A program made the position numbers and the translations under genes. Below are positions 1-7,666 of a stretch of DNA of 22,804 nt, one piece after another. The stretch is from Bacteroidales bacterium (lineage in GTDB: Bacteria > Bacteroidota > Bacteroidia > Bacteroidales > F082), in the NCBI GenBank assembly GCA_029983675.1, contig JASBYY010000046.1:1-22804 (forward strand). The letters run 5' to 3'. Under the pieces are notes generated by a model. The model saw nothing but the letters and a program-made list of their open reading frames with translations, was not told the origin of the DNA and did not search any database. The first letter of the stretch is position 1, and each line of letters starts with the position of its first letter.

Positions 1-736
1 TGGTGTCGTCATAGTAGTAGTACTTTTGCCCGGTGACAGGGTCACGGCCCCAGTCGTAGCAGAGGGATGTTATTTTCCGCTCGATTTGTTCGTCAGCTCC
101 GGACCCCGGGGTTCCGTCGCATTTGCCCATGGGCGCCTTGTACAGCCAGTCGTCATCCTCGCCAAAGGGACCGTCAGGCCCCATGTCGGGCGCGGAATGG
201 TTTCCGCTTTGTCCGGAAGTGCTGAAAAAGACCAACTCGGCCGTGTCGTCGGTGATGTCGCCAAGCCGGACGGTCAGGCCCACATAGCCCTTGCCGTTGC
301 TGATGCCGTCGTTTGCGTATGCCTGCCGTGCCAGCACAATGGCCCGGTCGTAGGCCGCCGCCACATTGTCCACGAGGACTTTCCCGTCAACAGTCAGCGG
401 AAGGTCGATGGTGAAACTGTTGCGCACAGTCCGCACATAGAAGTTTTCCGGCCGGGCGTACACGGCATTGAAAAGTTCAACGATATCGGCAACTGCATCG
501 CTGAGGCTCATTGTCTCCATGCTCCTCAACCCAGGCTCTGATTTCCGCAGATCCACCTGCCTCTTGAAGCCGGTGATACGGGCAATAGCAGCCTTGGCTT
601 CCGAATCGTTTCGAACGATTTGTCCCTTATCAGCCAATGGGCCTTCCGCTTCCTTCCTGCAGGACACGATGGCGACAGCAGCTGCCGCTACTACCAATAA
701 TAATGCGCCAGTGATAAAAAATCTACTTCTTTTCAT
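1..736 (-). CDS. Lipoprotein of unknown function, partial (runs off left edge)
   Basis: The reading frame is open from an ATG at 736 to the left window edge (about 245 residues visible), so its C terminus is missing. It begins MKRSRFFITGALLLVVAAAA and reaches a lipobox ending VSC at about residue 26, so it is probably an outer- or inner-membrane lipoprotein. After a charged linker come a helical stretch (LSDAVADIVELFNAVYA), a predicted beta-rich part, and a Cys-Asp-Gly motif (GKCDGTPGSGADEQIERK). A paralogue lies at 19797-20831 with the same signal peptide, a similar central layout and a TCDG motif. It follows the DUF3244-like gene by 32 bp on the same strand, so the two are probably co-transcribed. 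The gene is GC-rich (about 57% in sampled lines), unlike its AT-rich paralogue. I do not recognise a function. Confidence 0.8.
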   Translation of the reverse strand, partial: MKRSRFFITGALLLVVAAAAVAIVSCRKEAEGPLADKGQIVRNDSEAKAAIARITGFKRQVDLRKSEPGLRSMETMSLSDAVADIVELFNAVYARPENFYVRTVRNSFTIDLPLTVDGKVLVDNVAAAYDRAIVLARQAYANDGISNGKGYVGLTVRLGDITDDTAELVFFSTSGQSGNHSAPDMGPDGPFGEDDDWLYKAPMGKCDGTPGSGADEQIERKITSLCYDWGRDPVTGQKYYYYDDT

Positions 737-823
737 TTGATAATAATTTATGGTTAAACCGTATTGAATTAATCGTTCACTGTGAACTCGCCGTAATACC
801 CGTCTCCGTTGGGCAGCGTAAAG
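651..823. repeat. Duplicated leader cassette, copy 1
   Basis: This is the counterpart of 20749-20923: the 3' end of the intact DUF3244-like gene, the 32-bp spacer and the signal-peptide codons of the left-edge lipoprotein gene. The two copies are in the same orientation, about 20.1 kb apart. Confidence 0.75.
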
Positions 824-1134
824 TTGACGATGTAGTCTCCCGCAAGCGGCACGTAAACCTGCATGCCGTTCGGTGTCAGCACCGACAGGCCTTGCACAGG
901 GCTACCCGAAGCCGATGTGACCTCCACAGCCACCTCGCCAAGGTTCTCGGAAAAGACCACTGTGAGGACATGCCCGTGGATGGTGGAGCCTTTGGGCAAA
1001 TTACCTACTTTCCCTTTTTTTATTTCAATACCGCTACCACCATCAGTATGGTTTGCGGGAAAAGCTCCAATTCTTGACACCGACAACAACAAAGTGAAAA
1101 GGACAATGATTCGTTTGAGTTTCCTTGCTCGCAT
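769..1134 (-). CDS. DUF3244-like small secreted protein
   Basis: A 121-residue protein with an N-terminal signal peptide (basic MRARKLKR, hydrophobic IIVLFTLLLSV, probable cleavage after IGA) and a short beta-sandwich-like body. The body pattern, a hydrophobic strand HVLTVVFSENLGEVAVEV, then GSPVQG, then a closing GDYIVNFTLPNGDGYYGEF, resembles the DUF3244 family of small Bacteroidetes exported proteins; this assignment is by eye. From memory, such proteins often sit beside secreted peptidase genes, but their role is not known to me. A good promoter match lies directly upstream (1157-1186), and the lipoprotein gene starts 32 bp downstream. A stub of a related gene, only the last 16 or so codons, survives at 20868-20927. 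Confidence 0.75.
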   Translation of the reverse strand: MRARKLKRIIVLFTLLLSVSRIGAFPANHTDGGSGIEIKKGKVGNLPKGSTIHGHVLTVVFSENLGEVAVEVTSASGSPVQGLSVLTPNGMQVYVPLAGDYIVNFTLPNGDGYYGEFTVND

Positions 1135-1156
1135 GATTTTTTATTTTGATGTTATA

Positions 1157-1186
1157 CAAAATTACAAATGCCATGGATTTTGTCAA
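1157..1186 (-). promoter_or_regulatory. Bacteroidetes-type promoter (-33/-7) for the DUF3244-lipoprotein pair
   Basis: On the minus strand, TTG (1186-1184) is followed by exactly 19 bases and then TAATTTTG (1164-1157). This matches the Bacteroidetes sigma consensus TTG-N19-TAnnTTTG. The predicted start of transcription, about 5 bases further on, leaves a leader of roughly 17 bases before the ATG at 1134. The promoter lies in the 113-bp gap after the regulator gene, so the pair can be transcribed independently of it. Confidence 0.7.
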
Positions 1187-1247
1187 GAAAAACATTGTAC
1201 GAAAATGTACGGATTTTCATTATCCATTTGAAAACAAAATAGTTATA

Positions 1248-2984
1248 TCACCTCATCACTTTGTCACGCAAGAATACAGAAGGGTGATCTGCGGTACCGA
1301 ATACCCTTTTTAATTTCCGGCTTCGGTCGCAAACCGTCGTATATGCCCTTTGCATTAGGGCGGAGACCTCCGCTTCATTCAAGTCGAGCAGATACAGGCG
1401 GCAGTAGTTCAAATCATCTTTGGTAAGTGTCGGATAGGCTTTACGCAAGTCGGTCGTGAAATTCGGAAAATGCCGGTCAACAGCATCATGCAAAGCCATT
1501 AGCTGGATTTTATCCAAAGCAAACTCCTTATAAATGGCGCAGTCCATGTGCGCCTTGAAATGTTCACGCTGCATCACCCGAAAAATATGCCGGCAAACGG
1601 TTTCTTCGGTAAAACTTGCCGCTTCCATTCTTTCTTTCAACAACGAAAGCTCCTCCTCCTTTGCTTCCAGTTCCCTGTCTCTTCCCTGCATGACCTGCTC
1701 ATGCTGTCGTTCTGCACACCGAAGCCGGCTCCTGTGCCTGCGCCACAGCCACAGAAACAGAACAACAGACAACACAACAAGGGAAAGGAGCATCACCAGT
1801 ACCCTATTGCCAGCCTTGAGTTTCCCATCATGGTAAACTCTTTCCTGTTTTTCCAATTCATATTGCCAGCAAAGCTCCGTCACCTTCGATTTCACGGTGC
1901 TTTGCGTTTCGCCAAGAGTGGCGAATTGCGCTAAAAACACAGCATACGCAGCAGCTTCCTTCTGCTTATTCTGAGACTTGCAGATTTCCACCAGCCATTC
2001 GGCGGCCTGCCGCTTGATTTCCAGGTCGGAAGTCTCATGATAGACTTGTCGCAAATATTCTGCCACTACATCAAATCGCTTTTCTCGGAAATAAATACCG
2101 CCGACTGTCAGACTGCGTGCCAGAATTTCCTCGTCACTTTCAGCCTGTGAGAGAAGGGAGGTTATCTGCTCCAAAACATCATCAGTATTTTCTCTTTTTT
2201 GATAATAGGACAAGTAGGTATAGTGTCCCACAATGTCTCTGAAAGTCAAGGATGAGGTATCTCTTACCATTCCTAAAGCTTGTCTGTAGTAAGTATCGGC
2301 ACTGTCCAATTGTCCGGACATCTGGTAATGCATGCCAATATACTCCAACATACTCGCCAAATGGTTTGGGCATGCCTCATACTTGCTCAAATATGCCATA
2401 GACTGCCGGCCATAATAAATGGCTTGATTATGAAGATAGAAATCGGAAAACATTTCCGTCAGCCTTGTATAAGTCAGCGCCATGAACCTTGCCTTTTCCC
2501 CTGTCAATTCCTTTTCCTCGAAACGCCCCTCCATCACCTCCAGGGCTTGCAGGTACTCCCGGCAGGCCTCCACCACGCTGTCTTTTTCGTAGCCGCCCAC
2601 TCCTTGCATGTAATGGGCACGGGCAGAGAGCAGGGCCAGGGCGGGGTCCTTGGGGAAAGCCTCCGACAGGCTGTCGAAGTAAGGCCGGGCCTTCAATACC
2701 GCATCGCGGTTGCTCTGCCCGCAGTCGTTCTTGTAAAGGGCTTCCGACAAAAACAGATGGAAACGGTGGCGGTCGTAGGGTGCAAGCCGCTCCGTATCAT
2801 GGGCTTGCGAAAAAGCAAGCAGGAGCGAGAGGGCGCTGTCGGGCTGTTGTCCCATCAGGGTGTCGATGGCCGCCAACGGCACGGCGGCAGGCGTTGCGGG
2901 CGGACAAAAGCCGGGCTTCGCCCTGCCACACGACAAGAACGCCGCCGAAAGCATCACACCCCATAAAACCCTGCCTGTTTTCAT
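1248..2984 (-). CDS. TPR / transmembrane / coiled-coil / HTH regulator
   Basis: A 578-residue protein. The N terminus (MKTGRVLWGVMLSAAFLSCG) has a lipobox-like end. Residues about 40-380 are helical repeats of TPR type (for example DSADTYYRQALGM and a DNA-register AIYYGRQSMAYLSKYE). A transmembrane segment lies at about 392-412 (VLVMLLSLVVLSVVLFLWLW), then a basic stop, a coiled coil (about 420-460) and a C-terminal helix-turn-helix of LuxR-like layout (LTKDDLNYCRLYLLDLNEAE, then VCDRSRKLKRVFG). This periplasmic-TPR, membrane and cytoplasmic-HTH build is common in Bacteroidales and is taken to sense something outside and act on transcription. Targets are unknown; the genes downstream are the obvious guess. 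The first ~470 bp are strikingly GC-rich (67-68% in sampled lines) and switch sharply to about 42% near 2510. Confidence 0.8.
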   Translation of the reverse strand: MKTGRVLWGVMLSAAFLSCGRAKPGFCPPATPAAVPLAAIDTLMGQQPDSALSLLLAFSQAHDTERLAPYDRHRFHLFLSEALYKNDCGQSNRDAVLKARPYFDSLSEAFPKDPALALLSARAHYMQGVGGYEKDSVVEACREYLQALEVMEGRFEEKELTGEKARFMALTYTRLTEMFSDFYLHNQAIYYGRQSMAYLSKYEACPNHLASMLEYIGMHYQMSGQLDSADTYYRQALGMVRDTSSLTFRDIVGHYTYLSYYQKRENTDDVLEQITSLLSQAESDEEILARSLTVGGIYFREKRFDVVAEYLRQVYHETSDLEIKRQAAEWLVEICKSQNKQKEAAAYAVFLAQFATLGETQSTVKSKVTELCWQYELEKQERVYHDGKLKAGNRVLVMLLSLVVLSVVLFLWLWRRHRSRLRCAERQHEQVMQGRDRELEAKEEELSLLKERMEAASFTEETVCRHIFRVMQREHFKAHMDCAIYKEFALDKIQLMALHDAVDRHFPNFTTDLRKAYPTLTKDDLNYCRLYLLDLNEAEVSALMQRAYTTVCDRSRKLKRVFGTADHPSVFLRDKVMR

Positions 2985-2989
2985 GCCTG

Positions 2990-2997
2990 CAAAAATA
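2990..2997 (-). promoter_or_regulatory. Possible -7 box at the junction of the MITE-like element and the regulator gene
   Basis: On the minus strand TATTTTTG fits TAnnTTTG and lies 5 bases from the ATG at 2984. No TTG is found 18-21 bases upstream, so the -33 half is missing. If used, the transcript would be nearly leaderless. The box spans the boundary of the repeat element, so element insertion may have made or replaced the promoter. Confidence 0.3.
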
Positions 2998-3153
2998 AGA
3001 AACTGTTTCGAAATGCTGTGTATTCCGCGTAGCTAATCCTTACAACAACTTCTATTCAATTTTCCTTTGTTTTCAGTTGATTTGATGCGCTGCATTGGCT
3101 TATTTTGCCCATGGTCCCGTCTTATCAGGATCCAGTCATACTGAACAATGTCA

Positions 3154-3172
3154 TTCTGGACCTGATCCAGAA
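3154..3172. repeat. REP-like hairpin inside MITE-like copy 1
   Basis: TTCTGGA and TCCAGAA form a perfect 7-bp stem around the loop CCTGA. It sits in a GTCATTCTGGACCTGATCC context that looks like dispersed intergenic palindromes in many genomes. Confidence 0.5.
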
Positions 3173-3244
3173 CTGATCCGGCATCTATTCAGCATCCCTT
3201 CATTAACGGTAATAACCCAATAGAAGCATGTCCTCGTAAAGGAG

Positions 3245-3265
3245 ATCCCGCATCAGGTGCGGGAT
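3245..3265. repeat. REP-like hairpin inside MITE-like copy 1
   Basis: ATCCCGCA and TGCGGGAT form a perfect 8-bp, GC-rich stem with a 5-base loop (TCAGG). Its sequence style matches widespread intergenic palindromes (GATCCCGCA...TGCGGGATGAC). Confidence 0.55.
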
Positions 3266-3306
3266 GACGTAAGAGGAGAAACGTTATGGGTCTGATTGAG
3301 CTGTAC

Positions 3307-3326
3307 TGTCCTGCTTCATCAGGACA
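3307..3326. repeat. Hairpin inside MITE-like copy 1
   Basis: TGTCCTG and CAGGACA form a perfect 7-bp stem with a 6-base loop (CTTCAT). It is the third of three separate hairpins in the element. Confidence 0.45.
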
Positions 3327-3382
3327 TAGCACGGAATGATCTCAACCCTATACCATTCGAAACAGATTCTTACATACGCCCC

Positions 3383-3422
3383 AAAAAAGAAGCTGTGTCA
3401 AAAAAAATTTGACACATCTTCT
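3383..3422 (-). terminator. Intrinsic terminator of the S46 peptidase gene
   Basis: Two 15-base arms, 3388-3402 and 3408-3422, pair with one mismatch around a 5-A loop (AGAAGCTGTGTCAAA / TTTGACACATCTTCT). Read on the minus strand, the stem follows the stop codon of the peptidase (3474) by about 50 bp and is followed by a run of six T (plus-strand A at 3383-3388), so it fits a rho-independent terminator. Confidence 0.75.
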
Positions 3423-3473
3423 GAAAGGAGGAAAATGGGGACAACCTCCTAAAATGACGGTAAAAGCTCCGTG

Positions 3474-5696
3474 TTACCCCTTTACCTCTTCTTCCACACG
3501 AACCGGTTTCGGATCAGACTTGCGGATGTCGAGTTCATCGATGATGTTTGTGGCACCGGCATACTTGTCGATGACAAACAGCACGTAACGGATATCGACA
3601 TTAATGGTGCGTTGCAGTTTCGGTTCAAAGTTCACGTCGCCGCTCATGGCTTCCCAGTTGCCGTCGAAAGCAAGACCGATCAATTCGCCCTTGCCATTCA
3701 TGATGGGGCTTCCTGAGTTGCCGCCTGTGATGTCGTTTGTCGAAAGGAAGCAAACAATCAGTTCGCCGTTTTCGTCGGCATAAGCACCGTAGTCCTTGCG
3801 TTCAATGAGGTTGATCAGACGTTTAGGCGCATCGAATTCATAGTCGCCGGGAACATATTTCTCAAGAATGCCCTTGGCGGTGCACACATAGTCATATTGT
3901 ACAGCATCGGCAGGATTGTAATCCTGTACCGAACCGTAGCTCATGCGCAAGGTGGAGTTGGCATCAGGATAGAGGCTCTTCTCGGGCTGTGTAGCGGCAT
4001 AATATTCGCGCAGTCCTTTGACAAACACATGGTCGTTTTCACGTGTAGCACTTATTGCCTTGTGGTAGGAAGGAATAACGGTCGTGATCTTTTCCATCAT
4101 GGAGGTATTCATGATATAGGCGTAATCCTTGCCAATGGTCTTGGCTTTGGGTTTAGCAATAAAGGCCTTCACGCTTTCGGGTGTGGCAAAAACTGAGTTG
4201 GTATAAACATATTCTGTGAAAGCATCGATATCGCCTCTGAATTTTCTATTGATAATCGAATAAATCTCAGGCAGTTCATTAGCATCAAAAGCGTTCTTGT
4301 ACAACTTCAGCATTTCGGCAAAGTTCTTTTTCTCAACTTGAGGATCGGTGTCTTTGAAAAGGGCAGACACATCCATTTGTTGCAATGCTTCGAGGGCGAC
4401 GGCTTCCGCCTCCTTGTCCTTGTTCTTCACGGCTTCATAATAGGAAGCAAACTGAGCGGCGATACCGGCAGCACCGGAATGGGCAATGAAGTTGGGATAA
4501 AAAACGTGTTTCGTCACCTTGCCAAGATCGTCATAAGCATCTTTTAAGTTTGTCAAGGCGTTGCCGTATTCGGCGTTGCGCTTCGGATCGGCCTTCACCC
4601 ATTTCATAAAGTCCTTTTCCAATGCCACTTTGCCTTCAGAGACCTTGTTCTTACGCAGCATGGTGCATTGTCCGATAAAGTTCTTCCAAGTGTTGGCGAG
4701 ACCTGCGTGGTTGTCGGCATACATCAGGTTGATGGCATCATCCTTCTGCATGAACTCATCCATCACCTCAAGCTGTTTGCCGAAGATGTCGATAATAATC
4801 GGAAAGAATGTTCCTACATTGTAGTCAATGCCGAAGGACGACATGTAGCGTTCCGTCGATCCGGGGAAGCCCCAAATCATGGTGAAATCGTCTTTCTGAA
4901 CACCGTCGAGGCTGATGGGCAGATAATGTTTGGGAGTCAACGGCACATTGTCCTTGGAATAAGCGGCAGGATTGCCGTTCTTGTCGGCATAAACACGGAA
5001 AATGGAGAAGTCGCCCGTGTGACGGGGCCACATCCAGTTGTCGGTGTCACCACCGAACTTGCCAATGGAAGAGTTGGCTACACCTACAAGACGAACGTCG
5101 GTGAACACCTGATAAACAAACATGTAGTACTCGTTGCCTGCAAAGAAACCCTTGATGACCGGATTGTACTTTCCGTCTTCCGAAGCAGCTTTTTCCATCT
5201 CTTTGATTTTGGCATTGACAGCCTGGGTACGATCGACAAAATCCATGGTATCGTTGACTACGCCGAGAATATCCTTGGTCACATCTTCCATGCGGATAAG
5301 GAACGAAGCCGTCATTTCGGGAGCAGGCAACTCCTCGGAATAATCCTTTGCCCAGAAGCCGTCTTTCAGGTAATCGTGTTCTACCGAACTGAGTTTCTGA
5401 ACGGCACCATAACCGCAATGGTGGTTGGTAAACAGCAAGCCATGCTCCGAAACAATCTCACCCGTGCAGAAGAAACCGCGCGGCATGGCATCACTGCCCA
5501 ATCCCACGATGGCATCTTTCAAACTGCTGTGGTTGATGCTGTACAATTCTTCCGGTGTCAACTGCAGACCCATTTTCTGCATATCGACATAATTCAGGCG
5601 CTCGACAAACATCGGGAGCCACATGCCCTCATCGGCATACGCTTTGCCCGTAACAATCAGCAGGGCAAGTGCAAAAATTCCAAATAATCTTTTCAT
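3474..5696 (-). CDS. S46 family dipeptidyl-peptidase, DPP7 type
   Basis: A 740-residue serine dipeptidyl-peptidase that releases dipeptides from peptide N termini in the periplasm. The ATG at 5696 is chosen because the longer frame begins with TTG. A signal peptide (MKRLFGIFALALLIVTGKAYA) precedes the mature start DEGMWLP, typical of S46. The catalytic triad is visible: His93 in TNHHCGYG, Asp229 in WPRHTGDFSIFRVY and Ser661 in TGGNSGSP. The residue that sets P1 choice follows the serine: FDGNWEAMSGD has glycine (Gly679), as in DPP7, which takes hydrophobic P1 residues, rather than the arginine of DPP11, which takes Asp/Glu. Length is normal for the family. It has its own terminator and is separated from the M49 operon by about 300 bp, so it is probably a single-gene unit. 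Confidence 0.92.
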   Translation of the reverse strand: MKRLFGIFALALLIVTGKAYADEGMWLPMFVERLNYVDMQKMGLQLTPEELYSINHSSLKDAIVGLGSDAMPRGFFCTGEIVSEHGLLFTNHHCGYGAVQKLSSVEHDYLKDGFWAKDYSEELPAPEMTASFLIRMEDVTKDILGVVNDTMDFVDRTQAVNAKIKEMEKAASEDGKYNPVIKGFFAGNEYYMFVYQVFTDVRLVGVANSSIGKFGGDTDNWMWPRHTGDFSIFRVYADKNGNPAAYSKDNVPLTPKHYLPISLDGVQKDDFTMIWGFPGSTERYMSSFGIDYNVGTFFPIIIDIFGKQLEVMDEFMQKDDAINLMYADNHAGLANTWKNFIGQCTMLRKNKVSEGKVALEKDFMKWVKADPKRNAEYGNALTNLKDAYDDLGKVTKHVFYPNFIAHSGAAGIAAQFASYYEAVKNKDKEAEAVALEALQQMDVSALFKDTDPQVEKKNFAEMLKLYKNAFDANELPEIYSIINRKFRGDIDAFTEYVYTNSVFATPESVKAFIAKPKAKTIGKDYAYIMNTSMMEKITTVIPSYHKAISATRENDHVFVKGLREYYAATQPEKSLYPDANSTLRMSYGSVQDYNPADAVQYDYVCTAKGILEKYVPGDYEFDAPKRLINLIERKDYGAYADENGELIVCFLSTNDITGGNSGSPIMNGKGELIGLAFDGNWEAMSGDVNFEPKLQRTINVDIRYVLFVIDKYAGATNIIDELDIRKSDPKPVRVEEEVKG

Positions 5697-5749
5697 TATC
5701 AATAATTTAATTAGTATTAATGTTGCATACGGAAATTGCTAAGCGACTG

Positions 5750-5757
5750 CAAATATA
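5750..5757 (-). promoter_or_regulatory. Probable -7 box of the S46 peptidase promoter
   Basis: On the minus strand TATATTTG matches TAnnTTTG exactly and would give a leader of about 45-50 bases before the ATG at 5696. A TTG -33 element at the usual spacing is absent (TTAAG is nearby at 5773-5777), so only half of the promoter is well matched. The rest of the gap 5758-5933 shows nothing I can name. Confidence 0.45.
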
Positions 5758-5933
5758 ACTGAATTATAGATGCTTAATGGGTAAATCCGAAAATTTGCTG
5801 CAACAAAAACACACAACTGAAGCCAACGGCTGTTTTCAAGTATGCAGTAGAAAACAAGGATTCTACCCATCCGAATAATCATAACACACTCGTAATTAAC
5901 ATTTTATGTTTCATAGAAAAAGCCAATGTCATT

Positions 5934-5982
5934 GTACCAAAAAAACGGCTGTGAGGAAAAATCACAGCCGTTTTTTTGGTAC
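5934..5982. terminator. Perfect 21-bp hairpin terminator after the M49 peptidase operon
   Basis: The arms 5934-5954 and 5962-5982 are exact reverse complements (21 bp) around the loop GGAAAAA. Each arm has a GC core (CGGCTGTGA) and a run of seven A or T, so the hairpin carries a T-tract in either direction. It begins 18 bp beyond the stop of the M49 gene on the minus strand and should close that operon before the S46 promoter. Confidence 0.88.
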
Positions 5983-5999
5983 TTCCAGAAGTATCGGTA

Positions 6000-7634
6000 C
6001 TATTTCAGCAACACATCGGGACCCATTTCAAAGTAGATGTCCACAGGGATGCCTGCTGCATTGACGCGGTCGAGATCGCTTTGCAAATCACCCTTGGTGA
6101 TGCTATCCGCATCAATCCATTTCTTCACCTCGTCATAGCTGCCATTGCCCTGATGCACAAGGATGTCGCCGGCCAATTTCTCAACAGCCACTTTCATCTT
6201 CTCAAAGTCGATGGCATAGCGGCCTTCGTCATTACGGGTGAAAGCACCTTCTCTTTGGAAATAGTTGAAAGTAAGCATGTTGGCCTTACCGTGTGCACTT
6301 GAAGCACCAAAACGCACCGAGCGGAAGATGCCCGCCATAAAAGTGGTATAGTTGTCGATCATGTCGGTATTGGTGTACTCGCCCATTTCCGAAAGCTTGG
6401 TCACAAGATAAAGTCCCAGCACGTCGGCTTTGGCTTCTTCCAAGGCGGAATACTGCTCCTTAAGGGCGGCACGCACGGTTCCTTTGCCGTCGAGGGTGTT
6501 CTTGATGCCCATGCCGTGTGCTGTTTCGTGGAACATCACATTAGCGAAGAAAGCGTCGAACTTGATATGCTCGGCAGATTCAGGGGTCATCAGGATATCG
6601 GAAATCGGCAACAAAATGGCATCGAACTTGGCTTTCATGGCGTTTTTCAACTGTAGCTTACGGGTGCCGCGTTGCAGCTGCACGCGCTCGTCGTTGGGCA
6701 GGTTGATGGCGATGGTTTTGCTACCGGCATTGCAGTCACCGGCATAATACACCACGTCGTATGCGGCAAGGTCGGCATCGGCTCCGGGAGTCTCAGCCTT
6801 GTATTCTGCCGGAACAGGGAGTTGTTTTTGCAGTTCGGGGACAAAAGCAGCATAACGTGCCAACTGCTTGGTCCACTCCTGGTCTTTGATAAGGATAAAA
6901 GCTTCATGAGAGGCTTTGGTGCCCATCAATGCATCAGTATAGTTCTCAATAGGTCCGATCACCATATCGACATTGTTGTTGCGCACGTCCATCCAGGACA
7001 TATCACTTTCAAGGTAGTCATCTGTACGCAAAGCAGTGGCTCTGACTTTCAGATAATTGGCAAATTCAGGATCGCCGGCCAAAGCAGAAGCCTCCTCTAA
7101 CAAAGAAGCCGCCTTTTCGATTTGATCGGCAAAATACTCGTGGTACCAAACACTCTTCAGCTGTCCATCATCGCCACGCACAATCATGGTGTATTGGCTG
7201 TTTTTGTCGGGGTCGGCAAAGCCTTCCCACTCTTCCTTGGTCATGTCTTCAGGATAAAACCGCGCTCCGGCAGGTTTTGCACCTATGCCTTCGACAAAGG
7301 AAGCCTCGTTGTTGATGCCGTCCCAAGGACCATAGTTGATATTGGCGTAAAGCTGCAAGTCGGGATCGCTAATGCGGGCCATCAGACTGTCTTTCTCTCC
7401 ATAGTTTTCCAGCCAGAAAATATCATTCATGATATCGGCAGCCCGAAACAGCAACGGGAGCATCTGTTTTTCATTGTCGCTCAGGTGGCTAACATCCGAT
7501 GTCAGCGTGACCTTGGCATACTTGTCCGACAATTTGGCGACAGGAGCTTCCTGTTCGGACTGTGTCGGTTTGGTTTCGCAAGCCGTAACCATCAGGGCTA
7601 CGACGGCAATAATTTGTAAATGTTTGAATTTCAT
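6000..7634 (-). CDS. M49 family (dipeptidyl-peptidase III-like) zinc lipoprotein
   Basis: A 544-residue protein. The signal (MKFKHLQIIAVVALMVTAC) ends in a lipobox with Cys19, so it is probably anchored to a membrane facing the periplasm. Zinc site: HETAH at 369-373 (VMFHETAHGMGIKNT) and EEAKAD at 399-404, giving ligands His369, His373 and Glu400 with Glu370 as base. The second motif is the M49 signature EExxxD. The first is the five-residue HExxH rather than the six-residue HExxGH of eukaryotic and Bacteroides DPP III; as I recall, Caldithrix DPP III shares this form. Expected activity is release of dipeptides from short peptides, but the variant site leaves specificity open. Its start is 32 bp after the acyl-CoA dehydrogenase stop on the same strand with no terminator between, so it is very likely the last gene of the operon. 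Confidence 0.85.
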   Translation of the reverse strand: MKFKHLQIIAVVALMVTACETKPTQSEQEAPVAKLSDKYAKVTLTSDVSHLSDNEKQMLPLLFRAADIMNDIFWLENYGEKDSLMARISDPDLQLYANINYGPWDGINNEASFVEGIGAKPAGARFYPEDMTKEEWEGFADPDKNSQYTMIVRGDDGQLKSVWYHEYFADQIEKAASLLEEASALAGDPEFANYLKVRATALRTDDYLESDMSWMDVRNNNVDMVIGPIENYTDALMGTKASHEAFILIKDQEWTKQLARYAAFVPELQKQLPVPAEYKAETPGADADLAAYDVVYYAGDCNAGSKTIAINLPNDERVQLQRGTRKLQLKNAMKAKFDAILLPISDILMTPESAEHIKFDAFFANVMFHETAHGMGIKNTLDGKGTVRAALKEQYSALEEAKADVLGLYLVTKLSEMGEYTNTDMIDNYTTFMAGIFRSVRFGASSAHGKANMLTFNYFQREGAFTRNDEGRYAIDFEKMKVAVEKLAGDILVHQGNGSYDEVKKWIDADSITKGDLQSDLDRVNAAGIPVDIYFEMGPDVLLK

Positions 7635-7666
7635 TGTGTTATAAATTAGTTATTGAAGATTTCTTA

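Larger units (their letters stand above)
2998..3370. mobile_element. MITE-like element, copy 1 (373 bp, no coding capacity)
   Basis: The ends are inverted: AGAAACTGTTTCGAAAT at 2998-3014, and at 3355-3370 a sequence whose reverse complement is AGAATCTGTTTCGAAT. Both ends are flanked by TA (2996-2997 and 3371-3372), as in TA-targeting elements of the IS630/mariner type. No reading frame is supported inside. The left part (3039-3112) resembles the left part of the second element at 19463-19654, including GCATTGGCT and TTTTGCCCAT. The middle and right hold three short hairpins: 3154-3172, 3245-3265 and 3307-3326. This fills almost the whole gap between 2984 and 3474. Its left end is 13 bp from the regulator start. 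I call it MITE-like from structure alone; no transposase is present in the window. Confidence 0.6.

Noticed and set aside
26..541. Plus-strand open frame at the left edge
   Set aside because: It shares codon register with the minus-strand lipoprotein frame, which has a start, lipobox and a paralogue. GC-rich DNA leaves few stops, so the antisense frame is expected.
4668..5687. Long plus-strand open frame (339 codons) antisense to the S46 peptidase
   Set aside because: It is a mirror of a strongly supported gene with all catalytic motifs; its own translation shows no family-like pattern.
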